Of a DNA stretch of 64,000 nt, positions 46,567 through 55,053 are shown piece by piece. A program made the translations under genes and the position numbers. The stretch is from positions 121,849 to 185,848 of the forward strand of contig NZ_JAIQYY010000021.1 in NCBI RefSeq assembly GCF_020181035.1, read 5' to 3'. Every line of letters starts with the position of its first letter. Position 1 is the first letter of the stretch. The notes beneath the pieces were generated by a model. The model did no database searches. It was given only the letters and a program-made list of their open reading frames with translations, and was not told the origin of the DNA. Source of the stretch: Streptomyces sp. CoH27 (GTDB lineage Bacteria; Actinomycetota; Actinomycetes; Streptomycetales; Streptomycetaceae).

Positions 46567-48438
46567 TCACGTCCTCGCCCAGCTCTGCGAGGACGCCCCC
46601 GACTGGCACGTCTGCTCGTTCACCCCGCCGCCGAAGGCGAGGTCGAGGCAGCCGCCGTCCATGACCATGGCCAGGTGGTTGCCGGAGCCTGTCGTCCAGC
46701 GCAGATTGCTGCCGCCCTGCGAGCAGTCGCCGACGAAGACGGCCTGGTTGGTTCCGTTGGCGCTCAGACAGGCACCGGTGGAGACGTTGACGACCTTGAC
46801 ACTGCCGCCGGCCGCGCTGCGGAAGGTCCAGCGGGCGGTGGAGTCCGTGCAGGAGCCGAGGCCGGTGGAGCCGTAGACCTGGGTCAGGCACTTGCCGTTC
46901 TCGGTGTTCTGGAGGTGGAAGGAGCCGGTGCCGCCACTTCCCCCGGTGGATCCGCCTGTGCCACCCGAGCTGCCGGCTCCTCCGGAGGAGCCGGATCCTC
47001 CGGAGGAGCCGACGCCTCCCGAGGTACTCGAACCTCCCGAACCGCCCGAGGTACCCGAGGTGCCCGACCCCGGCCCGGTGCCGGACGCTCCGTCCGAGCC
47101 GGACCCGCCCGTCCCCTTCTGGTCCTGGCCCGTCTTGCGGTCGTCCTTGCCGCCCTTGTCGTCCTTCTTCTTGTCGCTCACCGGGGAGGCGGAGGCCTTC
47201 GTGCTCGGCTTCGCCGACCCCGAGGGGCTCGCCGAAGAGGCGCCGGGGCCCGGGGCGACCGACGCGGAGACGGAGGTGCCGGGCGTGCCTGCGGCGCCGT
47301 TGCCGTGGGCGTCGGTGGTGAACGGGGCCAGCTGGAAGGCAAGGGTCGCCACACCGGCGCCGACGACGATCGGTACGACGGCCAGGATCACGCGCTTGCG
47401 CCGCCGGTCCCGCTCCCGCTCCCGCTCGGGCCGCTGCCGTGCCTCCGGCCGGACCACGACCTCGGGCTCCTCCGCGGCGCGGGTGGGCTCCGAAGTCTCC
47501 TCCGCCTCCCCCGCCTCCGGCACCTCCACCGCGAACTCCGCCCGAGCGGTGAGGTGTTCGGTGACGCCGGCCGGCCAGAGCGGGGAGCCGGAGTCGGTGG
47601 GAACGTGGGCGGCGGTCAGCTCGGCCAGCTCCGCGGCGGTCGGACGGCCCTCGGGGTCCTTGTCCAGGCAGGAGGCGACGATCGCGGCCAATTCCCGGTC
47701 CGACGCGTGCAGTTCGTCCAGGTCGGGCTGCTCGTGCACGATCCGGTACAGCACCGCGTGCCCGGACTCGTCGCCGAACGGCGGGCGGCCGGAACCCGCG
47801 TACGCCATCACGGACCCGAGCGCGAAGATGTCGACGGCGCCGGTCAGCCGCCGTGCGCCGGAGGCTTGTTCGGGCGACATGTAGGCGGGGGTGCCGACGA
47901 CCATGCCGGTCCGGGTCAGCTGGGACTGCTCGGCGGCGCGGGCGACGCCGAAGTCGATGAGGGTGACGCCGTCAAGGGTCAGCATGACGTTGGACGGCTT
48001 GACGTCCCGGTGCACCATGTCCAGCGCGTGCACCGCCGCCAGGCCGGTCGCCGCGCGGTGCAGCAGCAGCCAGAGGGACTCGGCCGGAAGTGGTCCGCCG
48101 TGCGCCTCAACGGCCTCGCGCAGGGTCAGCCCGGGTACGTACGCGGTGGCGAACCACGGCGGCAGGGCGTCCCGGTCGCCGGCGAGCAGCGGTGCGGTGG
48201 CACCGGCGGGCAGCCGGGAGAGGTTGTCCAGTTCGTGTCCGAAGCGGCGGACGAAGTCCTTGTCCTCGCCGACGACGGACGGCAGGACCTGCTTGACGGC
48301 GGCGTACCGCCCCTGGTGCACACCGAGGTAGACCCGCCCCATGCCGCCGGAGCCGAGGCGTCCGACCAGCGGGATCGGCCCGATCCGCCGCGGATCGTCG
48401 TCCTGGAGCGGCTCGACTCCGCAGTGTTCCCCGTTCAA
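46567..48438 (-). CDS. Ser/Thr protein kinase with extracellular ricin-type lectin domain
   Basis: The 623-residue product has a PknB-like kinase: LGSGGMGRVYLG (28-39), HRDVKPSN (143-150), LIDFG (160-164) and TPAYMSPEQ. A charged juxtamembrane stretch, one helix (350-371) and a Ser/Gly/Thr-rich linker of roughly 120 residues follow. A ricin-type beta-trefoil outside the cell occupies about residues 500-623, with repeated Q/R-x-W ends (ARWTF, LRWTT, QSWAR) and GKCL/GACL/GGCL repeats. The start is TTG 48438, preceded by AGGGGGAA at a good distance, as no ATG or GTG is close. The lectin suggests a kinase that senses sugars or glycans. Confidence 0.88.
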   Translation of the reverse strand: MNGEHCGVEPLQDDDPRRIGPIPLVGRLGSGGMGRVYLGVHQGRYAAVKQVLPSVVGEDKDFVRRFGHELDNLSRLPAGATAPLLAGDRDALPPWFATAYVPGLTLREAVEAHGGPLPAESLWLLLHRAATGLAAVHALDMVHRDVKPSNVMLTLDGVTLIDFGVARAAEQSQLTRTGMVVGTPAYMSPEQASGARRLTGAVDIFALGSVMAYAGSGRPPFGDESGHAVLYRIVHEQPDLDELHASDRELAAIVASCLDKDPEGRPTAAELAELTAAHVPTDSGSPLWPAGVTEHLTARAEFAVEVPEAGEAEETSEPTRAAEEPEVVVRPEARQRPERERERDRRRKRVILAVVPIVVGAGVATLAFQLAPFTTDAHGNGAAGTPGTSVSASVAPGPGASSASPSGSAKPSTKASASPVSDKKKDDKGGKDDRKTGQDQKGTGGSGSDGASGTGPGSGTSGTSGGSGGSSTSGGVGSSGGSGSSGGAGSSGGTGGSTGGSGGTGSFHLQNTENGKCLTQVYGSTGLGSCTDSTARWTFRSAAGGSVKVVNVSTGACLSANGTNQAVFVGDCSQGGSNLRWTTGSGNHLAMVMDGGCLDLAFGGGVNEQTCQSGASSQSWART

Positions 48439-48481
48439 CTCGTTCCCCCTGTTGATCAGTTGGCTGTGCGCAACCTACCGG

Positions 48482-49012
48482 TCAGCGCGCGTAGGACCCG
48501 AGGCCCACCAGGCAGTAGACGTACGAGTTCACCGTCGCGCCGTTGATCGTGTAGCGGTACGAGAAGGCGTACTGCGTCTGCGAGTTGCTGTTGCAGCGGC
48601 TCAGGTCGGTGGTCAGCGGGATGGTCTCGATGACCTTGTAGTGCGCGTCGGCGGCGGAGCAGGAGACCTCCTCCACGCCGCTGACGGACTGGGCGGTGGT
48701 GGAGTCCGGCAGGGTGCCGTTGAGACAGGTGCCGGAGGTGTACGGGCTGGGCTCCGGGGTCGGGCTGCTGTACGGGGCGGCGGAGCCGTAGGGGTCACTG
48801 GTCGGCTCGCTCGTGTACGGGTCACTGGTCATCGGCTCGTACGTCCCCGAGTACGAGATCGACGGTGAGGCGTCGGCACCGTCGGCCGAACTTCCACTGC
48901 TCCCACTGTGGTTGACCGCGAAGAGAATGATCACCACGAGGGCGACGACCCCGAACACACCGAGACAGGCGACACCCTGCCTCTTCTGCTCGGGGGACTG
49001 GGGTGACGACAT
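48482..49012 (-). CDS. LppU/SCO3897-like membrane-anchored protein
   Basis: The 176-residue product has one N-terminal helix (GVACLGVFGVVALVVIILFAV) and a Ser/Pro/Tyr-rich stalk (YTSEPTSDPYGSAAPYSS). An outer domain has four cysteines (GTCLNGTLPDS, EVSCSAADAHYKV, SRCNSNSQTQYAFSY, YVYCLVGLGSYAR), a pattern of the LppU/SCO3897 family. Start ATG 49012. It lies 43 bases upstream of the lectin kinase on the same strand. Function unknown; an accessory role to the kinase is possible. Confidence 0.75.
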   Translation of the reverse strand: MSSPQSPEQKRQGVACLGVFGVVALVVIILFAVNHSGSSGSSADGADASPSISYSGTYEPMTSDPYTSEPTSDPYGSAAPYSSPTPEPSPYTSGTCLNGTLPDSTTAQSVSGVEEVSCSAADAHYKVIETIPLTTDLSRCNSNSQTQYAFSYRYTINGATVNSYVYCLVGLGSYAR

Positions 49013-49067
49013 GGGCGGCTCCCGGATGTGAGGATGTGCACCAGCCTGGTGCAGCAGACCACTGTTC

Positions 49068-49092
49068 TAAAATACCTTTCTAGAAAAGCATT
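49068..49092 (+). promoter_or_regulatory. Operator/-10 region of the TetR gene
   Basis: AATACCTTTCT and AGAAAAGCATT form a 22-bp inverted repeat with 9 of 11 arm positions paired (49071-49092), centred on TTTCTAGAAA. TAAAAT (49068-49073), a likely -10, overlaps its left end. The repeat ends five bases before the TetR start, so autoregulation is likely. Confidence 0.55.
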
Positions 49093-49097
49093 CCAGC

Positions 49098-49700
49098 ATG
49101 AGCCCGAAACAACAACGCGGTGAAGCGACCGTAGAGACGCTCCTGGACGCCGCCCTGCGCGTGTACGCGGAGGCAGGCGACCAGGGCCTGACCGTGGGCG
49201 CCGTCACCAAGGCGAGCGGGGTGAGCCTCGGCAGCCTCTACCACCACTTCGGCAGCATCGACGGCCTGATGAACGCGCTGGTGATGCGCTGGCTGGAACG
49301 GCTGCTGGGCGAGTTGGTCAAAGCCCTGGAGCACACGCGTACGGCCCACACGGGCATCCGCGCCCTGGTCGTCGCGTACCTGGGCTTCGTACAGGAGCAC
49401 CGGGAGGCCGCCCGGCTCCTGCACTCCTCCTACGCCGACCGTCAGGGCATGGCCGACGGCAAGCGGCTGCGGGACGCACAGGAGGCCCGCCTGTCGCCGC
49501 TGGCGCAGTGGGCCCAGCGGTACGCCGACGCCGGCGAACTCGTCCCGCTCCCGGCGCCGCTGCTCGAATCACTGATCCTGGGCCCGGTCATCGCGGTGGC
49601 CCGCCGCTGGCTGTCCGGCGTCGACGACGTCGACCTCGACGAGGCGGCGGTGGTCCTGCCGGACAGGATCTGGAGGTCGGTCAGCGCAGAGAAGAGGTGA
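49098..49700 (+). CDS. TetR-family transcriptional regulator
   Basis: The 200-residue product has an N-terminal TetR helix-turn-helix (LTVGAVTKASGVSLGSLYHHFGSIDGLMNALVM) and a helical ligand domain. ATG 49098 follows directly on an AT-rich inverted repeat. It is divergent from the LppU-like/kinase pair and convergent with the oxygenase gene, so candidates for control are itself and the LppU-like/kinase pair. Confidence 0.88.
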   Translation: MSPKQQRGEATVETLLDAALRVYAEAGDQGLTVGAVTKASGVSLGSLYHHFGSIDGLMNALVMRWLERLLGELVKALEHTRTAHTGIRALVVAYLGFVQEHREAARLLHSSYADRQGMADGKRLRDAQEARLSPLAQWAQRYADAGELVPLPAPLLESLILGPVIAVARRWLSGVDDVDLDEAAVVLPDRIWRSVSAEKR

Positions 49701-49807
49701 ACGCCGACCAGGCGGAACGGGGGCGCGCCACAAGCGACCGAGCGCAATGGATCTGCTCGGCACGCGAACGTCCTGCTCCGCCGCCACCAGAGGAAGGACC
49801 ACGGCGC

Positions 49808-50773
49808 TCAGCCCACGGTGATCGAGTTCAGCTTCTCCCGCAGGTACGCATGCGAGTCCACCGGCGGATACGCCACCCGGCCGACCGGTGCCGGTACGGA
49901 CTCCACCCTCGTGCCCGGGGTGCACTCGCCGAAGTAGACGAGGGACATCAGCTCCTCCGAAGGGGCGTCGGCGGGCGGCGGGAGCACGCGGTGGCGGCCC
50001 GAGCGCCAGCGGTCGCCGGTCCAACGGGCCATCAGGTCACCGATGTTGATCGTGAGGGCGGCCGGGTCCCAGGGGGCGTCCTGCCAGCCGTCCTCGTCGG
50101 TGTAGACCTGCAATCCGCCCTTGCCCGTCTGCCGGTCGAGGATGGTGACGGTGCCGAAGTCGGTGTGCGGCCCGATCCGGAACTGCCCCGGCTCCGGATC
50201 GCCGACGACCTCGGTCCCCGGGTACCAGTTGATGTTGAAGCCGTAGGTGGGATGGTCCATGTGGCGGCTGAAGAAGTCGGGTGCCAGGCCGAGGGCGTGC
50301 CCCAGCAGGGTCAGCAGTTCCTTCTCCAGCGCGGCCATCCGGGCGAGGTACTCCTCGCACAGCGGCCTGAGTTCGGGGGTCTCCGCCGGCCACACGTTGG
50401 GCGCGTACCACTCGGCGTTGACGACCGGGTCGTCGAACGGCTCGTGCGTGGCGAAGGTGAGCGACTCCTTCAGGTCGGGCGGGGTCTCGGTGCCCTCCGC
50501 GTACGCGTTCGCCTCGGCGCCGGGCCCGAGCCAGCCGCGTCCGCCGACCTTCGCCTCGTAGGCCTGTTTCACCTCGGCGGGCAGCACGAAGAAGCGACGG
50601 GCCACCTCCCGGATGCGACTGCGCAGCCCCGGGTCCACGCCGTGCCCGGTGACCAGCAGGAAACCGGCGCTCTGCAACGCCCGGTCGACGGTCCGTGCGA
50701 GCCCGGCGCGCACCTCGGCGTCGCCGGCCCGCCAGGGCGCCAGATCGATGGTCGGAATGCGCGAGTCACTCAC
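49808..50773 (-). CDS. 2-oxoglutarate/Fe(II) oxygenase, isopenicillin-N-synthase-like
   Basis: The 321-residue product has the conserved N-terminal region of the family (IPTIDLAPWRAGDAEVRAGL; GFLLVTGHGV) and the iron ligands H203-x-D205 (GPHTDFG) and H261 (GRHRVLPP). Start GTG 50773 overlaps the upstream deaminase gene by 8 bases. Relatives hydroxylate or desaturate small molecules. The coupled deaminase suggests a nitrogen-heterocycle or nucleoside-type substrate, which is inference only. Confidence 0.85.
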   Translation of the reverse strand: MSDSRIPTIDLAPWRAGDAEVRAGLARTVDRALQSAGFLLVTGHGVDPGLRSRIREVARRFFVLPAEVKQAYEAKVGGRGWLGPGAEANAYAEGTETPPDLKESLTFATHEPFDDPVVNAEWYAPNVWPAETPELRPLCEEYLARMAALEKELLTLLGHALGLAPDFFSRHMDHPTYGFNINWYPGTEVVGDPEPGQFRIGPHTDFGTVTILDRQTGKGGLQVYTDEDGWQDAPWDPAALTINIGDLMARWTGDRWRSGRHRVLPPPADAPSEELMSLVYFGECTPGTRVESVPAPVGRVAYPPVDSHAYLREKLNSITVG

Positions 50774-51239
50774 CGATGTCCTCGTTCCACAGAGCCGGGT
50801 TGTCCTCGATGAAGGTGCGCATCAGCTCCACGCACTCGGGGTCGTCCAGCAGGACGATCTCCACGCCGTGCTCGGCGAGCCAGTCGTGGCCGCCGTGGAA
50901 CGTCGTGGCCTCCCCGATCACCACCCGCGAGATGCCGAACTGCCGGACCAGACCGGAGCAGTACCAGCACGGCGAGAGGGTGGTCACCATGGTCGTACCG
51001 CGATACGTCCGTCGCCGCCCCGCCGCGCGGAACGCGGCCGTCTCCGCGTGCAGGGACGGGTCGCCGTCCTGAACCCGGCGGTTGCGGCCGCGCCCGAGGA
51101 GTGTGCCGTCGGGGCCGTAGAGCGCCGCACCGATCGGGATACCGCCCTCCGCGAGCCCGGCACGGGCCTCGGCGACGGCGGTGGCGAGCCAGACACGGGC
51201 CTGTTCCTCGACCTGTTCCTTGACCTGTTCCTTCTCCAT
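50766..51239 (-). CDS. Cytosine-deaminase-like zinc nucleoside/base deaminase
   Basis: The 157-residue product has the zinc deaminase core: H64-A-E66 (PSLHAETAAF) and C91-x2-C94 (TLSPCWYCSGLV). The C-terminal GHDWLAEHGVEIVLLDDPECVELM resembles yeast-type cytosine deaminase, not the bacterial CodA amidohydrolase. The N terminus has a run of Glu/Gln/Val repeats (KEQVKEQVEEQ). Start ATG 51239. It is coupled to the oxygenase gene downstream. Confidence 0.85.
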   Translation of the reverse strand: MEKEQVKEQVEEQARVWLATAVAEARAGLAEGGIPIGAALYGPDGTLLGRGRNRRVQDGDPSLHAETAAFRAAGRRRTYRGTTMVTTLSPCWYCSGLVRQFGISRVVIGEATTFHGGHDWLAEHGVEIVLLDDPECVELMRTFIEDNPALWNEDIGE

Positions 51240-51356
51240 GCCGCCAGTGTGGCCTCGATCACCCTCGGTTAATCAATCCCGCGTTCGTCCCGCCACCCGT
51301 TCCGCTGAAATGGACCGGACACGCATGTCCCCGCCCCGTCCCCCGGCATTGCCTTG

Positions 51357-51383
51357 AGGGGGGCCCGCATCCAGGGGCCCCCT
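51357..51383 (+). promoter_or_regulatory. GC-rich hairpin just upstream of the condensation-domain gene
   Basis: AGGGGG...CCCCCT with inner CCC/GGG pairs forms a strong stem with one mismatch, ending 18 bases before the GTG start and ahead of the GGGAG ribosome binding site. It could attenuate transcription or limit ribosome access. Confidence 0.4.
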
Positions 51384-51400
51384 TCTGTGATGGGAGACGC

Positions 51401-52816
51401 GTGCGAATCACTGACATCCAGCGCTGCGAGGTCCGGCCGGGACGGCTCGTCGAGTGGACGCTGAGCCCGGCGACCGTGGCGGCGGCGACGGCGCTCCCGG
51501 AGGACTCCAGGCCCCCCGCCTACATCCAGGAGTCGCACATCCGGACCGCCCGGCGCGTCCGGGAGGACGGGCTGTTCGTGCCGACCTGGCTCGGCACCGC
51601 CTTCGACCTGCCGGGCCCGGTCGACCTCGACGTGCTCCAGGAGGCCCTGCGCGCCTGGACGGTCCGGCACGAGACGCTGCGCAGCGGCTTCCGCTGGGCC
51701 GGGGGCACCGGGGACGAGCTGCGCCGGTTCACCCTCGACGCCGCCGATGTGTCCCTGCACCGGGAGGACGCCGGTGACTTCCCGGACGCCGACGAGCTCG
51801 TCCGGCATCTCCAGGGGCGGTTCGACTCCGTCGCGGACGCGCTGCGCTGGCCCAACCTCATCTACACCGCCGTCGTACGGGACGACGGCGTCAGCGTGTA
51901 CATGGCCTTCGACCACAGCAACGTCGACGCCTACTCCCTGCACCGCATCGCCGCCGAGGTGCACGAGCTGTACGCGGCCGGTCTGGCCGGTGCCGCGCCC
52001 GACTCGCCCGGACCGGTGGCCAGTTACGTCGACTTCTGCCAGATCGAGCGGGCGGACGCGGACGGCATCGACGCCCGGCACACGATCGTGGAGCGCTGGC
52101 GGGACTTCATCCGGCGCTGCGACGGAATGCTGCCGGGCTTCCCCGTGGACCTCGGGCTGGCGCCGGGCGGGCCGCTGCCGCGCCAGCGGATGCTGTGCGA
52201 GGCGCTGGCCGACGCGGACGGGGCGGCGGCGTTCGAGGCGTACTGCAGGCCTTACGGCGGCAGCCAGGTCGGCCTGCTGGCCGCGACCGCGCTGATCGTG
52301 CACGAGCTGGGCGGGCAGCCGGTGTACCGGACGGTGGTGCCGTTCCACACCCGGGTGAAGTCGCGGTGGAGCGACTCGGTCGGCTGGTACGTCGGGGGCG
52401 CCCCGATCGAGGTCCCGGTCGACGGTACGACGGGCCTGCGGGAGGCCATGCGGGCGGTGCGGGACGAGCTGCGCGCGAGCCGGCCGCTGTCCCGGATGCC
52501 GCTGGCCCGGGTGCTGAGCCTGCTCGGCGCGGACTTCCGGCCGACCTCGCCGGACCTGTACTCGATCGTCTCCTACTGCGACACCCGGTCCATCCCGGGT
52601 GCCGGCCACTGGGCCGAGCAGCGGGCGCACGGGCTGATCCGGGTGTCGTACGGCGACCAGGTGTGCGTGTGGGTGAACCGGCTGTACGAGGGGCTGTGGC
52701 TGGCGAGCCGCTATCCGGACACGGACGTCGCGGCGAAGAACCTGCGGCTGTACGTGGAGCGGCTGCGTGATCACATCGCCTCGGTCCAGCACAGCGGTCT
52801 CACCGCCGCGTCCTGA
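51401..52816 (+). CDS. Free-standing condensation-domain protein
   Basis: The 471-residue product has the two-lobed fold of non-ribosomal-peptide condensation domains and PapA-type acyltransferases. It starts at GTG 51401 with GGGAG upstream. An active-site motif D-H-S-N-V-D-A (171-177) stands where the family has H-H-x-x-x-D-G: the catalytic histidine and the aspartate are kept, the first His and the Gly are not. The bridge region is GWYVGGAPIEVPVDG. No adenylation or carrier domain is fused or encoded nearby. It is probably an acyl- or aminoacyl-transferase using a donor made elsewhere. Its neighbour on the opposite strand is the deaminase. Confidence 0.8.
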   Translation: MRITDIQRCEVRPGRLVEWTLSPATVAAATALPEDSRPPAYIQESHIRTARRVREDGLFVPTWLGTAFDLPGPVDLDVLQEALRAWTVRHETLRSGFRWAGGTGDELRRFTLDAADVSLHREDAGDFPDADELVRHLQGRFDSVADALRWPNLIYTAVVRDDGVSVYMAFDHSNVDAYSLHRIAAEVHELYAAGLAGAAPDSPGPVASYVDFCQIERADADGIDARHTIVERWRDFIRRCDGMLPGFPVDLGLAPGGPLPRQRMLCEALADADGAAAFEAYCRPYGGSQVGLLAATALIVHELGGQPVYRTVVPFHTRVKSRWSDSVGWYVGGAPIEVPVDGTTGLREAMRAVRDELRASRPLSRMPLARVLSLLGADFRPTSPDLYSIVSYCDTRSIPGAGHWAEQRAHGLIRVSYGDQVCVWVNRLYEGLWLASRYPDTDVAAKNLRLYVERLRDHIASVQHSGLTAAS

Positions 52817-52947
52817 CCGGCCTCTCCTGACCCGGAACAGACATCGCCGGATTTCGTAACCCAACGGACACCACTGGCGCTGGCCTGAAGCAACTACCCC
52901 TTCCTACACTGCTGTTGAGGGGGCGATCGTTTGAGGGGGGCGATCGG

Positions 52948-55053
52948 GTGGGCAGACGGTTGCACGGGCGCGGGGCGCTGTTCGATGTCGATCCGGCCGG
53001 TCTGGCCCCGCGGCTCATCGGCCTGCGCCCCCATCACCATCGCGCCACCGCCCTGGAGCATCCCGGCGAGCCGCCGTTCGTGGTGCTCACCGGGGCGCGC
53101 GGGCTGGGCAAGAGCGCGGTCCTCGGCGAGTTCCGGGAGGCCTACGCCGGGCACACCCCGGTCGCGTTGATCGACTGCGCACAGGAGCAGTTCGCCCGGC
53201 CGCCCGCGGAGCGGCCCGCCGCGTCCTGGTCGCCGCTCGCGCAGGCGCTGCTGGTGATCGCCGAGCAGCTCGCGGAGCCGGTGACCGGCGCCGGCCGGAT
53301 CACCTTCCCGCGGCTGATGTCGGGCCTGGTCGCGGTGGCCGCCGGCGGCTGGGGCGAGGCCGACTCGGAGCGGATCCGCCGCGAGGTGGAGCGGATCCTG
53401 CTGCTGAACGAGAGCGGCTCGCGCTTCGGCGGGTTCGCCGGCCGCTGGGCCGGAAAGGTCGCGGCCAAGGTGGTCGCCGCGGCCACCGGCACCGGCCCGC
53501 TGGTGTCGGGCGCGATCGAGGCGACCCTGGAGGCGATCGCCGAGGGGTTCGCCGGCCGGCGGCACCAGAAGGCGTCCGTGTGGTATCGGACGTATCCGAA
53601 CGCGGGCGGGCACGCGAAGCGCGGGCTGATCCTGCTCTCCCAGCACTTCCACGAGGGCGGCCCCGCCCGCGAGCACGCCGAGCGGTATCTGGTGCGGGCG
53701 CTGCTGGCCGACCTGACGGAGGCCTACACCGGGGTGATGTCGAGGATGCAGCGCCTGGGCCGCCCGCTGGTGCTGCTCGACAACGCCCAGTCGGCGCCCG
53801 GTCCGGGGCTCGTGTCCGCCGTGCTGCGCGACCGGGCCGATGGCATCGCCGACCAGGTGGCGTTCGTCGCGGCCCGGCGCGGTGAGGGCGGCGAGGGGCT
53901 GCGCAGCGCGGCCCGGCGGGAGCTGGCGGAGGTGGCCCGGCGCACCGACTGGACGCCGGACGCGGCGGCGTGGTCCTCGCACGCCCTGCTGGTCGCGCTG
54001 CCGCCGCTGAGCGCGGACGACACCCTGCACCTGGTCGGCTCGGTCTGCGCGGACGTGCCGGTGCCGCCCCATCTCCCGCACGCCGTGCACCGGTTGACCG
54101 GCGGAAACCCGCTGGGCATCGTGCTGCTCGCCGAGTCGGCCGCGCAGAACCTCCCCGGCGCGTCCTCGCTGGGCGAGCTGCTCACCGCGCCCGTGCGGCC
54201 CGCCGAGGACCAACCCGCCGCGCCCGCCTACGAGGCGCTGCTGGACCGGCTGGTGCCACCCGAGCGGCTGACGGAGCTGACCGTGCTGGCCGCCGCCCAC
54301 GACCACGACTCGGCGTGCGCGCTGGCGTCCGCGCTGCTGCCGGACACCTTCGGCCCGGCGAGCGTACGGGAGTTGCAGACCCTGCTCGCCGCGGAGGGCG
54401 TGCCTCAGGTGCCGGGCCGGTTCGTCGGGGACCGGTTCGTACGGACCCTGCTGCTGCTCCGGCTGCATCTGCTGGACACGGAAGGGGCCGCCCACGCGAG
54501 CTGGCGTACCGCGCACGAGACGCTGGCCGCCCGCTACACCGGGCAGGAGCACGCCCGCTACCGGCTGCACCACGAACTCGCCCTCGGCGTCACGGAGTCC
54601 GCGGTCGCCGAGCTGCGCGACACCTTCGCCACGGCGGACACCGGCGCCTGGCTGCGCACCCTGCGCTTCGTCGCCTCCGCGCCCTACTTCCACGCGCACG
54701 ACGCCGAGGGCCGTGACTTCACCGGCCGCGGCGACGGGCGGACCGCGGTGGCGCTCGGCCGCACGGACGCCGGGCAGGCGGTGCCGGAGGGTGTGGACGC
54801 CGTACTGCACCTGCGGATACGGCGGTTGCTGCACGCGGTGTGGCAGCTGGCGGATCCGCTGGTGCTGCCCGATCCGCAGGTCGCCGACCGGCTGCGGTTC
54901 GAGCTGGAGCAGCTGTCCAATCTGCGGCCGGCGGCGGGCGCGATGCTGTGGCGGGCCTCGCGGGACTGGCCGGCGGCGGCACTCGCCGGGCGGCCCATGA
55001 CCGGCCCGGAGGACCCGGCGGACGGGCCGGACGACGACGGCGGGGAGGCGTGA
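52948..55053 (+). CDS. STAND/AAA-like signalling NTPase
   Basis: The 701-residue product has a P-loop GARGLGKS (49-56) close to the N terminus, a Walker B strand PLVLLDNAQ ending at D278-N, a probable sensor strand (QVAFVAARR) and LTGGNPLGIVLLAE (N387), the GxP-type motif of STAND/Orc-like ATPases. Helical, largely unrecognised sequence follows. It ends with an acidic tail (EDPADGPDDDGGEA). Start GTG 52948 with GAGGGGGG upstream is preferred; TTG 52915 is possible. GGGCGATCG is repeated at 52921 and 52938. It overlaps the receptor gene downstream (TGATG), so both act together. No helix spans the membrane. Confidence 0.75.
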   Translation: MGRRLHGRGALFDVDPAGLAPRLIGLRPHHHRATALEHPGEPPFVVLTGARGLGKSAVLGEFREAYAGHTPVALIDCAQEQFARPPAERPAASWSPLAQALLVIAEQLAEPVTGAGRITFPRLMSGLVAVAAGGWGEADSERIRREVERILLLNESGSRFGGFAGRWAGKVAAKVVAAATGTGPLVSGAIEATLEAIAEGFAGRRHQKASVWYRTYPNAGGHAKRGLILLSQHFHEGGPAREHAERYLVRALLADLTEAYTGVMSRMQRLGRPLVLLDNAQSAPGPGLVSAVLRDRADGIADQVAFVAARRGEGGEGLRSAARRELAEVARRTDWTPDAAAWSSHALLVALPPLSADDTLHLVGSVCADVPVPPHLPHAVHRLTGGNPLGIVLLAESAAQNLPGASSLGELLTAPVRPAEDQPAAPAYEALLDRLVPPERLTELTVLAAAHDHDSACALASALLPDTFGPASVRELQTLLAAEGVPQVPGRFVGDRFVRTLLLLRLHLLDTEGAAHASWRTAHETLAARYTGQEHARYRLHHELALGVTESAVAELRDTFATADTGAWLRTLRFVASAPYFHAHDAEGRDFTGRGDGRTAVALGRTDAGQAVPEGVDAVLHLRIRRLLHAVWQLADPLVLPDPQVADRLRFELEQLSNLRPAAGAMLWRASRDWPAAALAGRPMTGPEDPADGPDDDGGEA

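Noticed and set aside
51357..51383. Hairpin before the condensation gene as the terminator of the deaminase gene
   Set aside because: The deaminase gene is on the other strand and transcribed away from it, so the hairpin lies upstream of both genes.
52915..52947. TTG 52915 as the start of the NTPase gene
   Set aside because: GTG 52948 has a well-placed GAGGGGGG ribosome binding site, and the added 11 residues show no conserved feature. It remains possible.
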